From Ilyonectria destructans (Eukaryota > Ascomycota > Sordariomycetes > Hypocreales > Nectriaceae), in contig JAHEWK010000013.1 of assembly GCA_020740775.1 (NCBI GenBank), positions 62,001 to 126,000 of the forward strand: DNA of 64,000 bases, given 5' to 3'. Below, in pieces: positions 42,761 through 55,544 of the stretch (positions are counted from its first letter, which is position 1; each line of letters begins with the position of its first letter). The notes beneath the pieces were generated by a model that saw only the letters and a program-made list of their open reading frames with translations, was not told where the DNA came from and did not search any database. The translations under genes and the position numbers were made by a program.

Positions 42761-45700
42761 ATTCTACTATACATTCATTTTTTTACACTCAAACTACCAT
42801 GGGTAGTATGTAAAACCCAAGTCGTGCCTGCCAGCCAATGATCGCGCTCGTCCTGATATAAATACGTCCTGTTCCAGCGGGGCGTGAGCGCGTCACGCCA
42901 TTGGTCAGTATGCCAAACCCAACTTGGGTTTAGCCCACGCCGGAGTTGAACGTCGGATGGTACTGGGGTACTAGGTACCGGCTGGCCCACCGGTGTTTGT
43001 TTGCAGTTTGATATGTGGTATATTGCATATATATCTTACACCTCATCCAACTAATGAATCAGAGTACTCACTTTCTCTCCCTCGGACTGGTTAAAAGTCC
43101 TCCATACTCTTTTACCTGCCTCCCCTTCTATTTTTATACTCTATACTTTATTCTGACCTACACTCTGCTTCTGCTCCTCCTCTTTATCTCTATCTTCTTC
43201 CTCCTTAACTATCAGCTGGTATTAATTATATAGAATGGCGTTTACTATATCAGTATATACTTTACTAACCACTCTATCTATAAATAAAGATAATACTTCT
43301 CGGCGATACCTGGGGCTTTTAATAAATATCTCTATCTGATATCTATTAATACAGTCTACTCTATTTATATTAACCTTCTTATACAGTATTAACCCATCCT
43401 ATATAATTACTGAATATACTACCTTACCGTCCTGCTGCGCCCCTCACTCTATCTGCTGCATAAAATCCACCAGTTTATATAGTAACTCTGCATATATAAC
43501 CGCTATAATACTGCTAATATTAATATCTATACTCAGTTTAATTGTTACTACAATCTACTGATATCTGCCTCTAGCAGCCTATAATATATATACCTTATTC
43601 TATACTACCTTATCTATACTACTATAGTATGTATTATACCTAATCTCTGCAGCTAGCACTATATATTAAGCCTTTAACTGGCAATATATAATATCTTTCT
43701 GTCTGCTTATTATAGTTAATGCGATTTTTTACACCAGTTTAACTATATATATATTTACAGCTTTAAGTCCTACCTTAATCTGCTCTACTTTATATCGGCA
43801 GTTTACTTTTATTATTTAATTCTAAATAATCTTAGTAGAACCAGCTAGTAGCTCTTTATAAAATTAGTATTTAAATATAATTGGTATTATTATAGTAAGT
43901 AATATAATTAGGCTCTTAAATTGAATTAATCCCTTTAACTCTATAAGCTTTATTTAGTATAATATATCTATAATAGCTATATATACTTTATTAATAAAAA
44001 TTTACTATAGCAGTCTATCCACTTAAAGCCTATTAATATATATTAAAAAGCCCGAATTAGATACTATATTGGCACTTATAACTACTATCCATACTATTTT
44101 TAGTAAGCTCTTCCTCTTAGAGTTTATTAATAGCTGGAACTTAATTATATCTATATCTATCCACTTTACCCAGTTAATTAAGTCTGTTATTAGTATAGTA
44201 AATAGTATAATTACTATATTTATACTGCTGCTATTATATATAATAGCTGGAACTATAAATAGTAAGCTCTTACCGGTATTAATTAGCAGTATATATATAG
44301 CTAACTGCTCTCTATATAGTAATAGAATTACCTATATACTCTCCCTCTACTTAACTAACTGCTATATTAATATTAGGCCTATTAATATCTGTAGTCTGTT
44401 AGCTATTTACTGCTTAATTTCTTTCTTATTTAATACTATTTTACTCTTTTTTCTTACTGTTATTCTATTGCCTAATATTTTATACTTTTATTCTGCTTAA
44501 GCTTTATCTTCTTCTATTAAGAACTGATACTATAACTAGCTAATTCTCTAATAGTTTATAATTATCTTAAGTAATAGCCAACCTAATATATTAATATATA
44601 TAGTATAATATAGTTATACTATCTTTATACTGTATATACTCTGTAAATCCTATATAATATTCCAGCTGCCTCTTATATTAAGTATCTTATCTATTATTTA
44701 GTCTATCTTTATACTATTCTTATTATTATTATTACCGGCTATATTCTTAACTTACTTTATAATTAGTCTTTAGATCTTCTACTTAAGTTTAATTACTATT
44801 ATATAGTACTGCCTAATACTAAGCCTTATCTTAATTTCTACTTATAGCAGATATATTATAATTAAGTTAAGTTATTCTATATTCTAGCAATTTAAGTTGC
44901 TATTTCTCTATAAGAATTCTAAGTACTTCTTCTATAGTTCTAATAGCTTATATTTACACTATAGTATTCTTTCTGCTAGCAGAAGCTATATAATATATAC
45001 TACTATTATCTACTTAATACAGTTAGATAGAAACTGAACTATCTTATAGCTAATTCTATAGATTGCCTTTATCTTATTACAGTCTGTTATAAGTATAATT
45101 TATTTATTATATAAAAAGATATTATATAGTAACTGCTATATATTACAGTACTGTAATATTACTATTTCCAGCCTGTACTTTAGTTACTCTTTTCAGATAT
45201 ATATTAGCAGTATTAATTCTTCTTAAAATATATATAGCTGCTATATCTACTTTTATATACTAACTTACTTCTACTAATTCTTCTTCTTATTAAATATAGA
45301 TACCTCTATAGAATATATAATTTTATCCAGCTTAATATCTAGCTATATATTTTTATTATTTATTATAAATAATTAGCTAGTATTAAGCTGTAATATACTA
45401 TTAGCAATCTGCTTTATATCTATTCCAAGCTTAATATAATTTTATATACTATTTAGGATCTTATTTAATAAGTTATCTGCCTGCACTATAACCTTATAAG
45501 CTGCCTGCTGGAAGTTATATACTAGTATATAATTTCTATTATATACTAATACCTTATTATTATTAGACTAATATACTATTAGCAGCCTGCCTATCTTATT
45601 ATAATATCCCTTACTATATACTATCCAGTTAATAATCTTACTTATTACTATATAAATACCTATATATATCTATATTTTATACTTCTATTAGAATTAATTA

Positions 45701-48329
45701 AGTATCTCTACCTCTATATACTTCTTCTCTAGCAATATATTCTTAAATTCAGCCTCTAGAAAAAAAAGATAAGTAAGCTATAATAGTGCTGCTAGTATAT
45801 CTATAAATAGATATATCTTTATATAGCCTAATAGGTGCCTTTAGATACCTATTACTATATAGAAGTATAGTATTATATTACTATACAGTTTACTATCTAT
45901 CTATATCTTAATAGAAGCTATTATAAATTAAAATATAGCTTAATTAAGCACTTTTATTTCTATAGCTGCTAATTTACAGTATTTTAGCCTTTACTCTCTA
46001 CTATTTTTATTATTACTTAAGCTTTTACTACTAGTATTATTATCTTTACTAAAGAAGCTGCTATTATTATACAGTTTAGTTTATCTAATAATTTCATCTA
46101 GCTGCTTATCCTCTAGCTTACAGGCTATATCTGCTATTAAGCTTTATTATTTATCTATAAAGTATATTACCAGTTATATTACTACTTTCTTATATCCTAT
46201 TTTATATACCTACTAATAGAATTCTAAATAGTAATATCTAATAGACTAATAGCTAGCCTGTAATTTATCTTTTACTATATATCTAAATAGTAAGCTATTT
46301 AGTTTTTCTAGCTGGATACTATAAAGATACTATAATATCTCCTTTAGTATACCTTCTAGTTGCTAGCTGTAGCAGTTTACCTCTTAATTAAAGCTTTTAT
46401 TTAGTTATATAAGTAGCTATAGCTCTCTTATAGCCTTTTTATCCTTAGGGACTCTTATCTTAATCTTACTAGCCTTTACTTATATTCCCTAAGCTATATT
46501 ATAAATCTTAATTAGACTTTAATTTCTAAAGTGCCTTACCCACTTTATTTTCTTTATTTAAGTTAAATTATAGTTAATATCCTTCTATTTATTACTATAC
46601 TTATTTCTTTTAGTATCCTCCTTTAGTAATTTAGTTTTACTATTAGTAATTATTCTATTTATAATACTATTTATTATTATAGACTTTAATACTATTATAC
46701 TATTACTATTACTATAAGCTCTAATAATTTAGTATTTTATATATTATATTAGTATCTATATTTATAGTTATATAGTACTATATTTTAGTCTATTAGAGCT
46801 ATATTATAACTCTATTTAGTAATAGATTATATTCTTCTGTAATTATATTATATAGCAGTATATATTACAGCTAAACTCACTATATATATTAAGAATTAAA
46901 ATTAATTTACTTCAGTTAGCTAGTAGTTTAATTATAGCTGAATTATTTAGTAAATCTATATTAATATAGTCTATTATATCCCTAAGTAGTTATCTCTTTA
47001 CCTAATATATATACTTAAAGTGGGACTTAATATTAATATCTAAATTTACAGTATATTAATATATTTTATACAGTAGAAGCTGATATTTATTAATAAGTAT
47101 TATATACTTATCTATTTATTAGTTTTTTATATATTATTAATATAGTATTATAGTATTTCCAGTAATATAGCAGATTTATAAGTATCTTATCTTTCTTTTT
47201 TTAATATTATATATACTATATACTATAGATATAATATAGATATAGTTTAATAATAGAAACTTCTTAAACTTCTCTATCTATATATACTAATTATCTTATA
47301 TAGATTGCTATAATTTAGTTGCTAACTTTTAACCTATAGTAGAGCTAACTCTAAACTATAACTAATTAGTATATATATCTAGCTTTAAGAAATCAGACTT
47401 TAAAGCTCAAACTACTTAACCTCTATCTATATTAAGTTTTAAAGTCTAAAGTCCTTCTAATAAAGCCTAGAAATACCTCTTTAGAGGTTATTTCAGTTTC
47501 TAATTAGTTATACTGCCTTATAGTAAATCCAATTAGAGAGAAAAAATCCGCTGCAGCTAAATAGAACTAATAGATATTAAAAGCTATATTTTAATAAGAT
47601 AGTTTCTTAGGGGTTAATACCTAGCTAGAGGTCCTAAGTTTTTACTCAAGCTAATAACTAAGTCTTAAGGTTTAATTCCTCCCTTAACAGCTATTTCTTT
47701 TTCCCTTTTAATTAACTAACTAACTAACTAACTGACTAACAGACTAACTAACTAACTGATTAGCTGCTTAATAAGGCACAGGTTTAATTCCTCCCTTAGC
47801 AGCTATTTCTTTTCCCCATTTAATTAACTGACTGACTATCTAACTGACTGTTTATCTTATTACTTAATTCTATCTCTTTCTCTCTTCTTTCTTTTATCTC
47901 TCTTCTTTTCTTTTTCTAGGGTATTTAACCCTTCTATTAGAGTCTTCTAACTCTCTCTTCTTAATTAATCCCTAGCTCTAACTCTCTCTTTATTAACTAT
48001 AAATAACTCTCTTTACTCTCTCTATTTTAATTTCTATTTCTATCTCTATCCTTATCTTTATATACATATATATATATATACCTTCTTTTAGTCTTTAATC
48101 TCTAGAGATTAATCTCTAGATTTTAGTCTCTAGCTTCTAGAGATTAATCTCTTAAGTTTAAATCTTAGCCTCTAGACTCTATTTTTCTAGGATATTTTAG
48201 GCTCTCTTCTTCTTTTTTTATCTCTTTCTTCTTTTCTCTTTCTTATCTTTACCTTTATACTGCTTTTTAAGTCTTTCTGGGACTTAAGATATCTAGAAGA
48301 ATCTAAAGCTTATAATTTAAGATATTTAG
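42761..48329. repeat. AT-rich, RIP-mutated isochore (left part), no readable gene
   Basis: From ~43,200 the sequence is dominated by TA dinucleotides, CpG is almost absent and TAG/TAA occur throughout both strands. 42,780-43,010 is still of normal composition but holds no gene. Open frames such as 44069-44500 (143 codons of Ile/Leu/Ser/Thr) are products of base composition. I found no surviving protein motif here. Confidence 0.7.
47650..47840. repeat. ~110 bp tandem duplication with TAAC/GACT microsatellites
   Basis: Two neighbouring copies share GGTTTAATTCCTCCCTTA (starting ~47,669 and ~47,782), then CAGCTATTTCTTTT and TTTAATTAACT. Each copy is followed by a run of AACTAACT/GACTAACT units, longer in the first copy (47,706-47,762). 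Confidence 0.7.
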
Positions 48330-51300
48330 ATCTTATAACCTAAACTATTAAGATACCCTTAACCTCAGGCTGCTTAACCTACAATAGAGTATATAAAGAT
48401 ATACTAGAGTATATTAGAAAGAGGTATCCCTTTAAGATCTATACAGCCTTAGAGGTATAGCCTTTTAATCTTATAATTTGCTCTATCTGCTATATAGCTT
48501 ATAAAGGCAGTTATAGGGTTAAAATGCACACCACTAAGGTCCACGGGTCAGCTATAAACCCACCGCTACAGCCATGCCGGCAGCAGCTACAAGCCCAGCA
48601 ACAAGGGGCTTATAGCGGCTTCCAGCTACAGCAGCTACAGCAGCTACAGCAGCTATAAGTCCAGCAACAAGGGGCTCAGGGCAGCTTGCAGCAAGGCAGC
48701 TTGCAGCAAGGCAACTTGCAGCAAGGCAGCCTGCAGCAACAGCAGCCATAAGTCCAGCAACAAGGGACTTTTAGCAGCTTCCAGCCACAGCAGCCACAGC
48801 AGCTACAAGTCCAGCAATAAAGGACTCAAAGCAGCCAGCAGCAACAGCTTAGCTCAACAACTAGAGGAAGGAAAAAAGAAGCTAGATCCCCTCTTCCAAT
48901 AGCCCCCAAGGCCTTAAAACCTAGGCTAGAAAGAGGAAGAAGTCTATCTCTCTCTTCCCTCTCTTTTCTTCCTTTCTCTCCCACTCTTACTCCCTGCCCC
49001 TCTTAAAGACCTAAGCCCTCTATCTCTCCAGCTCTTATTTCCCTTCCTCTCTCTATCTCCTCTTCTAGATCTAGTTCAGTCTCTTCTCTTCCCTCTATTT
49101 CCTGCCTTATTAGGCAGTCTAGAGAGAAAGAAGAAGGAAGAACTCAAGCTACTAAAGAAGAAAGAGAAGAGAAAGAAGAGCTAGAAAGCTTAGGCCTAGA
49201 TAATGCAGATTTAAACCTCCTCGACCTAGAGCAGAAAGATTGAGTTATCTTAGAAACTCCTTTAGAAGACTAGAATCTTCTAGAAGCTCTGACTCTCTTA
49301 GAGGTCTCTAGAGATTAAGTTATCTTAGCTACCTTAAATCCAGATGCTCTAGATCCAGCTTCCTTAGCTGCCCTAAATCTAGCTGTCTTAGCTCCTCTAG
49401 ATTCAGCTGTCTTAGAGGCTTTAGATCTAGCTGTCTCAGCTGCTTTAGATTTAGCTATCTTAGAGGAATAACACAGAAAGGCAGCTGAGTCTATCCTTAA
49501 GCAGGAAGCAGTCCAGAAGCTGTTAGCCTATTTAAAGGTATATATACCAGAGAAAAAGCTACACTATCGACATACTAATACCTTCTAAGGTGCAGCTAAA
49601 AGAGCTGCAGAAGCCTTCCTTAAAAGACCTTCAGAAAAATCCCTCCTTAACTTTCTAATTCTTTCTAGATACCTAGATATAGGATATAAAAAGGGATCAG
49701 TTATCTCTATCTTAAAGGTATACCCTAAGGTAAAATCCCCCCCTTTAGAAGACTCCTAGTAGCTTAACCGGCTTATTAAGATAAAAAGCCCTATTAAAAA
49801 GATAACAGCCTTAATAGAGAAGGGCTATATAGGCCGAGCAGCTAAAGCCCTCTATAACCCAGTTCCCCTAGCCCCAGATAATAAGGAAAATAGAGCTCTA
49901 CTAAGGGAGAAACACTCTATAGGCTCTAGCAACCTATTTTAAGGAGCAAGCCCTACAGCTAGTTAAGCTATTATAAGAGAAGGTATCCTAAAAGCCCTAA
50001 CCTCTATCGATAAGAAAAAGGCCCCAGGACTTTCTAGCTGGACTCAACCTCTACTAGATCTAGCAGCTAGGGAATCTTCAGTAATTAACTTCCTGAGACT
50101 ACTAACCGATATAATCAGACAAGGAATAGCTTCAGGATTAAACCTCCTTTATACTGCTAAGCTAGTTAGCTTTACTAAGCTAGAAGAAGAAATTCGCTCT
50201 ATAGCTATAGGCAATATAATCTATCGGCTAGCTATAAAGGTAATTTTAAACTCTTATTTTTAAAGAGAGATACTATTGCCTAACCAGCTAGAAGTTAGAT
50301 CTCCAGAAGGAGTAAAACTAGCTATCTTCCTACTTAAAGAGGCTATTTTAGGCTTAAAGAAATATAAGTCTATTATCTCTCTTAACCTAGCTAATACCTT
50401 TAACTTAATAGAAAGACCTAATATAGTAGCTACTATAGAAAACCATACTTCTACCTTCTATAAGGCAGTAAGCTGGGTCTATAATAAGCTCTCTCTACTG
50501 ATAACCTTAAAAGGAGCTATTCTAGCTTCTATCAGTAGAGTTAGATAAGAAGATTCTTTAGGCCCCCTTTTTTTCTCTTTAGTAATAAGGCCTACTCTTA
50601 AGCAGCTTATTGCCAGTCTTCCTCTAGCTGTTATTATAGCCTATCTAGACGATATCTTCATCCTGAATAAGAATCAATCCAGTGGGCTAGCAGCAGCTAC
50701 TTAAACCTTCTTAAAATCCCCTCTTACTCTAAATATTAAAAAGAGTAAGAAGCTAAAGATACAGGCAGTACAGAAAGAAGGGCTGAAGGCTCTAGGTGCC
50801 TTTATCAGTTCTAGGAAATCTAAGAGAGCTTTTCTAGCTGTAAAGATAGGCCGATTGGAAGAGATTCTAGACTCTTTAAAAAGCCTACCTAAACAGTATA
50901 TTCTGCTACTGCTGAAAGGCAGTATCTATCTCCTCCTCAGATATCTCCTTTACTAGCTGCAGCCTGCAGAACTAAAAGATATTTAGAAAAGAGCAGACTT
51001 AGCTATCTATAAAGCCCTCCAATATATAACAGCAAAAGGGCCAGTAGATTAACTATCTATTTTGAGAAAGAACTTAATTGCCCTTCCAGTAAGATAAAGA
51101 GGCCTTGGAATCTCTATATACTAAGATCTAGCTTAAGGGATATATAAGGCAGCTAAAAAAGCAGCTTAAAATATTTTTAACTAAATTAAATCAGCCTTTA
51201 GCCTAACTAGCTTTAACCTTTTTAGCTCTTCCCTTTAGTAACTTAAAAAAGCTAGAGAAAGACTCTCTTTAATAGCTTAAGAAGTTCTAGCTTAAAATAT

Positions 51301-52055
51301 TAAAGCTAGAATAAAAAGGCTAATAGAGAAGCTAGAAGAGCCAGCTAAAAAAGCCCTTTTAAAAAATACTAGCTATCTCAGTAAAAAGTAGCTTAGAATT
51401 ATACCTATTTAAAAATAATATACCTTAGCTAACTTTAAAATAACTAAAGCTATTAGAAGCTAACTTCTTTTTTTAATTAAAATTTAAGAATCTCTCTATA
51501 GCTATTATAGTATAAAGATTAGCTTAAATTATAAGAATATCTATAAAGCTGCTAAAAGAATATAGATCTTATATTATAACTAAATCTTCTATATCTTTAT
51601 AAATACCCTCTTTAGCTAAATAGACTTAAAAGTAAAAGCTGAACCTCTTATTAGCCCCTTAATAGAAAAAAGAGCAGATTTTTCTATTAAGTTAGAAAAT
51701 AGCTGCTATTTCTATAATATAAAAATAGTAGCTATTAATATTAGATTAATAAAGAAGAATTCCTACTAAATACTAATAGAGGTAGCAGTAAAAAAAAGAA
51801 GAAAATACTTATCTTTAGGCTTTTTCTTCTATCTTTTAATCTTTTTAATAGGAGGATTAATAGAAAAAAGAATAGCTAAAATCTGTAAGTAGCTATAGAG
51901 CCTAATAGAACCTACTATAGCTAGCTAGCTGAATATCTCTATTAGCTTAATATTAGCTAAGTTTAAAGTAAACTTAGTAGCTTTTATTACTGCTAGTAGC
52001 CTAAAAATAAACCTAAAGTTAAGTATCTATTCTTTTAGAACTTAGAGATAAATTA
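48330..52055 (+). mobile_element. R2/CRE-like LINE relic: zinc finger, reverse transcriptase, C-terminal restriction-like endonuclease
   Basis: A single long plus-strand coding relic read through TAG/TAA at Gln/Trp positions. N-terminal C2H2 finger at 48,479-48,543 (CSIC, then HTTKVH). Then a Ser/Gln-rich repeat (48,548-48,870), the block SPTAS*AIIREGILKALTSI with KKKAPGLSSWTQPLLDLAAR (~50,010), IRSIAIGNIIYRLAIK (~50,200), RQ-type turn VR*EDSLGPLFFSLVIRPTL (~50,545; GDPLGPL in live elements), and YLDD at 50,642-50,653. The C-terminal end has KRADFSIKLENSCYFY (~51,669), VAINIRL, KKRRKYLSLGFFFY and GGLIEKRIAK, resembling a restriction-like endonuclease. This order is that of early-branching non-LTR retrotransposons with one ORF. 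Inactive, with dozens of stops. Confidence 0.65.
48548..48870 (+). repeat. CAG-rich minisatellite inside the LINE relic
   Basis: Variants of CAGCAGCTACAG and TGCAGCAAGGCAGCT repeat many times, with AAGTCCAGCAACAAGGGGCT recurring at ~100 bp spacing. In the LINE frame it would encode Ser/Tyr/Lys/Ala-rich repeats. It kept far more GC than its surroundings. The Ala-rich minus-strand frame over it is a shadow. Confidence 0.85.
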
Positions 52056-52077
52056 CACCAGTAAATAACTAATAGTC

Positions 52078-52340
52078 TCTTTTTCTTTTTCTTTTTTCTA
52101 TCTCTTTTTCTCTTATTTTCTCTCTTTTTCTCTTTTTTCTCTCTTTCTCTCTCTCTCTTTCTCTCTTTTTATCTTCTTCTTTCTCTTTCTAATTATTCTT
52201 CTCTTTTTCTATCTCTTTCTTTTCTCTTTTTATTTCCTTTTTCTTATTTTTCTATCTATTTCTTCCTTTTATTCCTCTTCTTTTTTTATTTCTTCTTTAT
52301 CTTCTCTATCTTCTTCTATCTTTTTACTCTTTTTTATATA
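52078..52340. repeat. Polypyrimidine tract (~260 bp)
   Basis: The plus strand is almost pure C/T (runs of CTCTTTTTCT) immediately after the LINE relic. This could be the degenerate 3' tail of the element or a simple-sequence expansion. Such homopurine-homopyrimidine tracts can form triplex structures. Confidence 0.85.
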
Positions 52341-53319
52341 CTGTATGTAATTTCTTTATAATTAGGGTAAAACAGACTAGTAAGATAACTTAAAATAGCA
52401 AATTCACTTTAATTTTAACCCTAAGAATAAGTATCTATAGGTTTAGCTTATTAGCTTACTGCAGTATCCAGCTAGCAGTATAAATACAGCTAAGGTTTTA
52501 GCTGCTAAAGTAATTAACTCAGCCAGTATACTGCAGCTAGTTAGTTATCTCATACTTATATATACTGCCTTTAGCTATTTAGAGCTGCTTTTTCTGCTGC
52601 TTGCCCTACTTATACTCCTACTGCTACTAGATAACTGCTATAAGCTGAGCTACCTACTGCTACCTTTATATCTTTACTTTATTCTCGATATTACCAGCTT
52701 TTAGCAGCACTAACAGACTGAGCTTTATACTGAAGCAGCTTAAGCTTAATACTATTACAGTAGCAGTTAGGTTAACTGAAAAGTAGAAGTATCTAGCTGG
52801 CTGTATAAAGAAAGTTTAAGCTAGAGCTGGATATTAGAGGCCTGCTTAAGCCTGCTTACTGCCAGCTGTATAGAGCCGGCTATAATGTATTTTATAGAGC
52901 TTTCAGTTAACTATTAGAAAGCTAGAGTATTTATAGTACCGGAATATATAGTAAATAGAAAGTTCAGTAAAGAGAGCTACTGCTACTTTCTAATTTTAGT
53001 CTTAATCTTACTAGCTAGTATCTTTACTCTTCTTACCTACTCTACCTATATCTAGGCTCTTTTTATCCTTCTTATTCTACTGCTACTAGCTAAAGCTATT
53101 AAGGCTCTATTAGCTATAGTATTTAGTAAGAGCCTAATAAGTAGGCCAGCTGAGGTTAGTATACTGCTTTTAGAGGTAACTTAATAGATTAGTAATAGTA
53201 TAGCTATAAAAGGTATAGATAAGAATATAGAAGTAAGAATAGTAGTAAAGCTAGCTCTAGCTTTAAGCTATAGCTGCTACTTACTGTTACTATTACTATT
53301 ATTACTATTAGAGTTAGAA

Positions 53320-53428
53320 TTCTTCTTCTTCTATCTTTTTTCTCTTTTTTTCTCCCTCTCTTTTTTTCTCCCTCTCTTTTTTCTTTCTTTCTTTCTTTCT
53401 TTTCCCTCTCTTTTTCCCTCTCTCTAAT
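53320..53428. repeat. Polypyrimidine tract closing the first direct repeat
   Basis: Almost pure C/T with CTCTTTTTTTCTCCCT and CTTT sub-repeats. The minus-strand Lys/Glu-rich frame over it is an artefact of this composition. Confidence 0.85.
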
Positions 53429-53762
53429 TAGCTGCAAACTAATTATTAAGTACCGCTAGTTATTAAGTACTATAGGCCTCTACTGGTAGAGTCTATTACT
53501 GAAGGAGTTATAGTTATTTTAACTAATAGCTGTAGGTATAGCAGTTATTAAATACAGTACTATAGTACTTAATAACTACAGATTAGTAGTTAGAGTATCT
53601 AAAGCTGCCTTTTCTGCTGCTAGCCTTACTTATAGTCCTACTGCAGCTAGATACTTACTACTAGCTATACTTACTGCTTCCTCCTTCTAACTCTTCTGGC
53701 CTCTATATCTTCTTAGTATATAGCTGCAGCTACTGCTACTATTACTATAGCAGCTGCCTTTT

Positions 53763-53816
53763 CTTATTATCTTTCTTATTATCTTTCTTATTATCTTTCT
53801 TATTATCTTTCTTATT
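53763..53816. repeat. 12 bp microsatellite, four copies and a part
   Basis: Perfect tandem copies of TTATTATCTTTC in the second direct-repeat copy. Confidence 0.9.
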
Positions 53817-54450
53817 TATTACTACCTTAGCTGCTATAGTAGCTACTACCTAAAAGTATTACTGCTTCTACTATAGCTAAATAAAGAAGGTCTAAATCTT
53901 AATACTAAATTAGAGGCTGTCTTTAGTCTAACTACTCTATACTTTATAGATCTAGCTGCAGTACTCTTTATATAGCTTCCAGCTGACAGTAAGAAAGCTG
54001 GAGTACTATTAGCAGCTAAAGCTATAGTAAATTAGCAGCCTGATAATAGAAGAAGCTATTAGCTTATCTAGTAGCTTTTTTCTCTCTTTTTGCTGCTATT
54101 AGTAGGGGCTCTTTAGATTTAGATTCTACTAGCTATAGTAGCTAGCTAGAGTGTAGTAAGCTAGCTAGCTAAAATTAAAGTAATATTTATAGAGGTAATT
54201 TAATAGGTTAGTAATAATATAGCTATAGACTATATAGATAAAAGCTTAATAGTAGGGGTAATATAAAAGCTAGCTGCTACTATTACTACTAGTAGGAATT
54301 CTAGCTACTAATAGCTAGAGCTTATTATTCTTTTTTATCTCTTTAGGTAAGATAAGGTAGAATTTAATAAATAGAAAGAGAGAAAGCTTTTTAGCTTTTT
54401 AGCTTTCTAGCTGGCTTTTTTCTTTCTTCCCTTTTTCTCTCTTTTTCTCC

Positions 54451-55544
54451 CTCTTTTTAATCTTTTTTATTTAGGCTGTAATTAGCTGTATAGTAGTTAT
54501 TTTAAGCTATATAGTTATTTTAGGCTATAGATATATCTATATATATAGCTGCTACTAATAAAGCTACTAGAAATAGTTATTTTAAGATAAAAAGTAGAAA
54601 TAAATTAACTTAAAATAACTGTAAATTAGCAGTTAGATTATATTTTATTAGCTATAAATATCTAAGAATAATATTATAGTACTTTATTAATATAATATTA
54701 AGAGTAACTTTTTAATTTTATCTATTAATAAATATCTTTAGGTAATTAACCTATTAAGTTATTTATTTATTATTATATTTAAAGTTATTATCTTTAAGAT
54801 TATATACTATATAGAAGTCTATTTTATCTTTTTATAGTAGCTACAGCCTATTAATAACTAATAGATTAATATATATAGCTTTAACTTTACTATCTATTAG
54901 TATAGTAAGTTATACTTTTTTAACTTATACTTATAATTTAAATATCTTTCTTTTTTTACTAATTCTATTATATATAGAGCTTTTATTAAAGGTAGTTCTT
55001 TTTTATATTAATTATCTATTTATTACTTTTTTATAGATAGTATATATTATTTCCTAATTAGACTTAAAGTTATTAATATTAATTTTAATCTGCTTTGTTT
55101 TTTTCAGTTTATATTAAAAAGTTAAGTTTCTTATTATATATCTATCTAATATATATATTAATTTCTTATATATTTACTCTATATTAAGAGTATCTGAATT
55201 TATTATATATTATAATATTTCTTACTAAGTAAGATTAAGTATTTTAAATAGATTTTTTATTTTTATATTTAAAGTTTATTTTCTTTTATTTTCACTTTTC
55301 TATTTTATTTTTCCAGATTTAATTAAAGCTACTAATTTCTCTATAATTAGAGAAGTTATAATTTCAGTATATTAAAAACTTAATATATTGGAATTTATTC
55401 TAAATCTTCTATTTATATTCTTTATAATTCTTATTATTATATTATAGTACTTTTATTATAGTATACTTAGTAATATCTTTATTTTTATATTTATACTACT
55501 TCTATATCTTCTATTATTTATTTGGTTTTTTTTTTTTTTAGCTT
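54451..55544. repeat. AT-rich, RIP-mutated DNA, no readable gene
   Basis: Over 1 kb with nearly no CpG, stop codons in all frames and no recognisable motif, ending in a run of ~12 T at ~55,530. Confidence 0.6.

Larger units (their letters stand above)
52530..54450. repeat. Two diverged direct repeats of ~0.9 kb in tandem
   Basis: Copy A (about 52,530-53,430) and copy B (about 53,590-54,450) share ordered blocks: GCTGCCTTT...TTTCTGCTGCT..CC.TACTTATA.TCCTACTGC near the start, an AGAAAGCT.GAGTA segment in the middle, GAGGTAA.TTAATAG.TTAGTAAT with TATAGCTATA near the end, and a closing polypyrimidine run. They differ at many C/T sites. The tandem duplication is the kind of substrate RIP acts on. 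Confidence 0.55.

Noticed and set aside
44069..44500. 143-codon Ile/Leu-rich plus-strand frame resembling a membrane protein
   Set aside because: It sits in CpG-free RIP DNA where hydrophobic frames arise from TA-rich codons; no conserved motif.
48552..48749. Ala/Cys-rich minus-strand frame
   Set aside because: It is the antisense of the CAG-rich minisatellite.
48548..48870. CRISPR-like array because of regular short repeats
   Set aside because: Units overlap and vary, there are no unique spacers of constant length, and the context is a fungal LINE.
53204..53437. Lys/Glu/Arg-rich minus-strand frame
   Set aside because: It is the antisense of a polypyrimidine tract.
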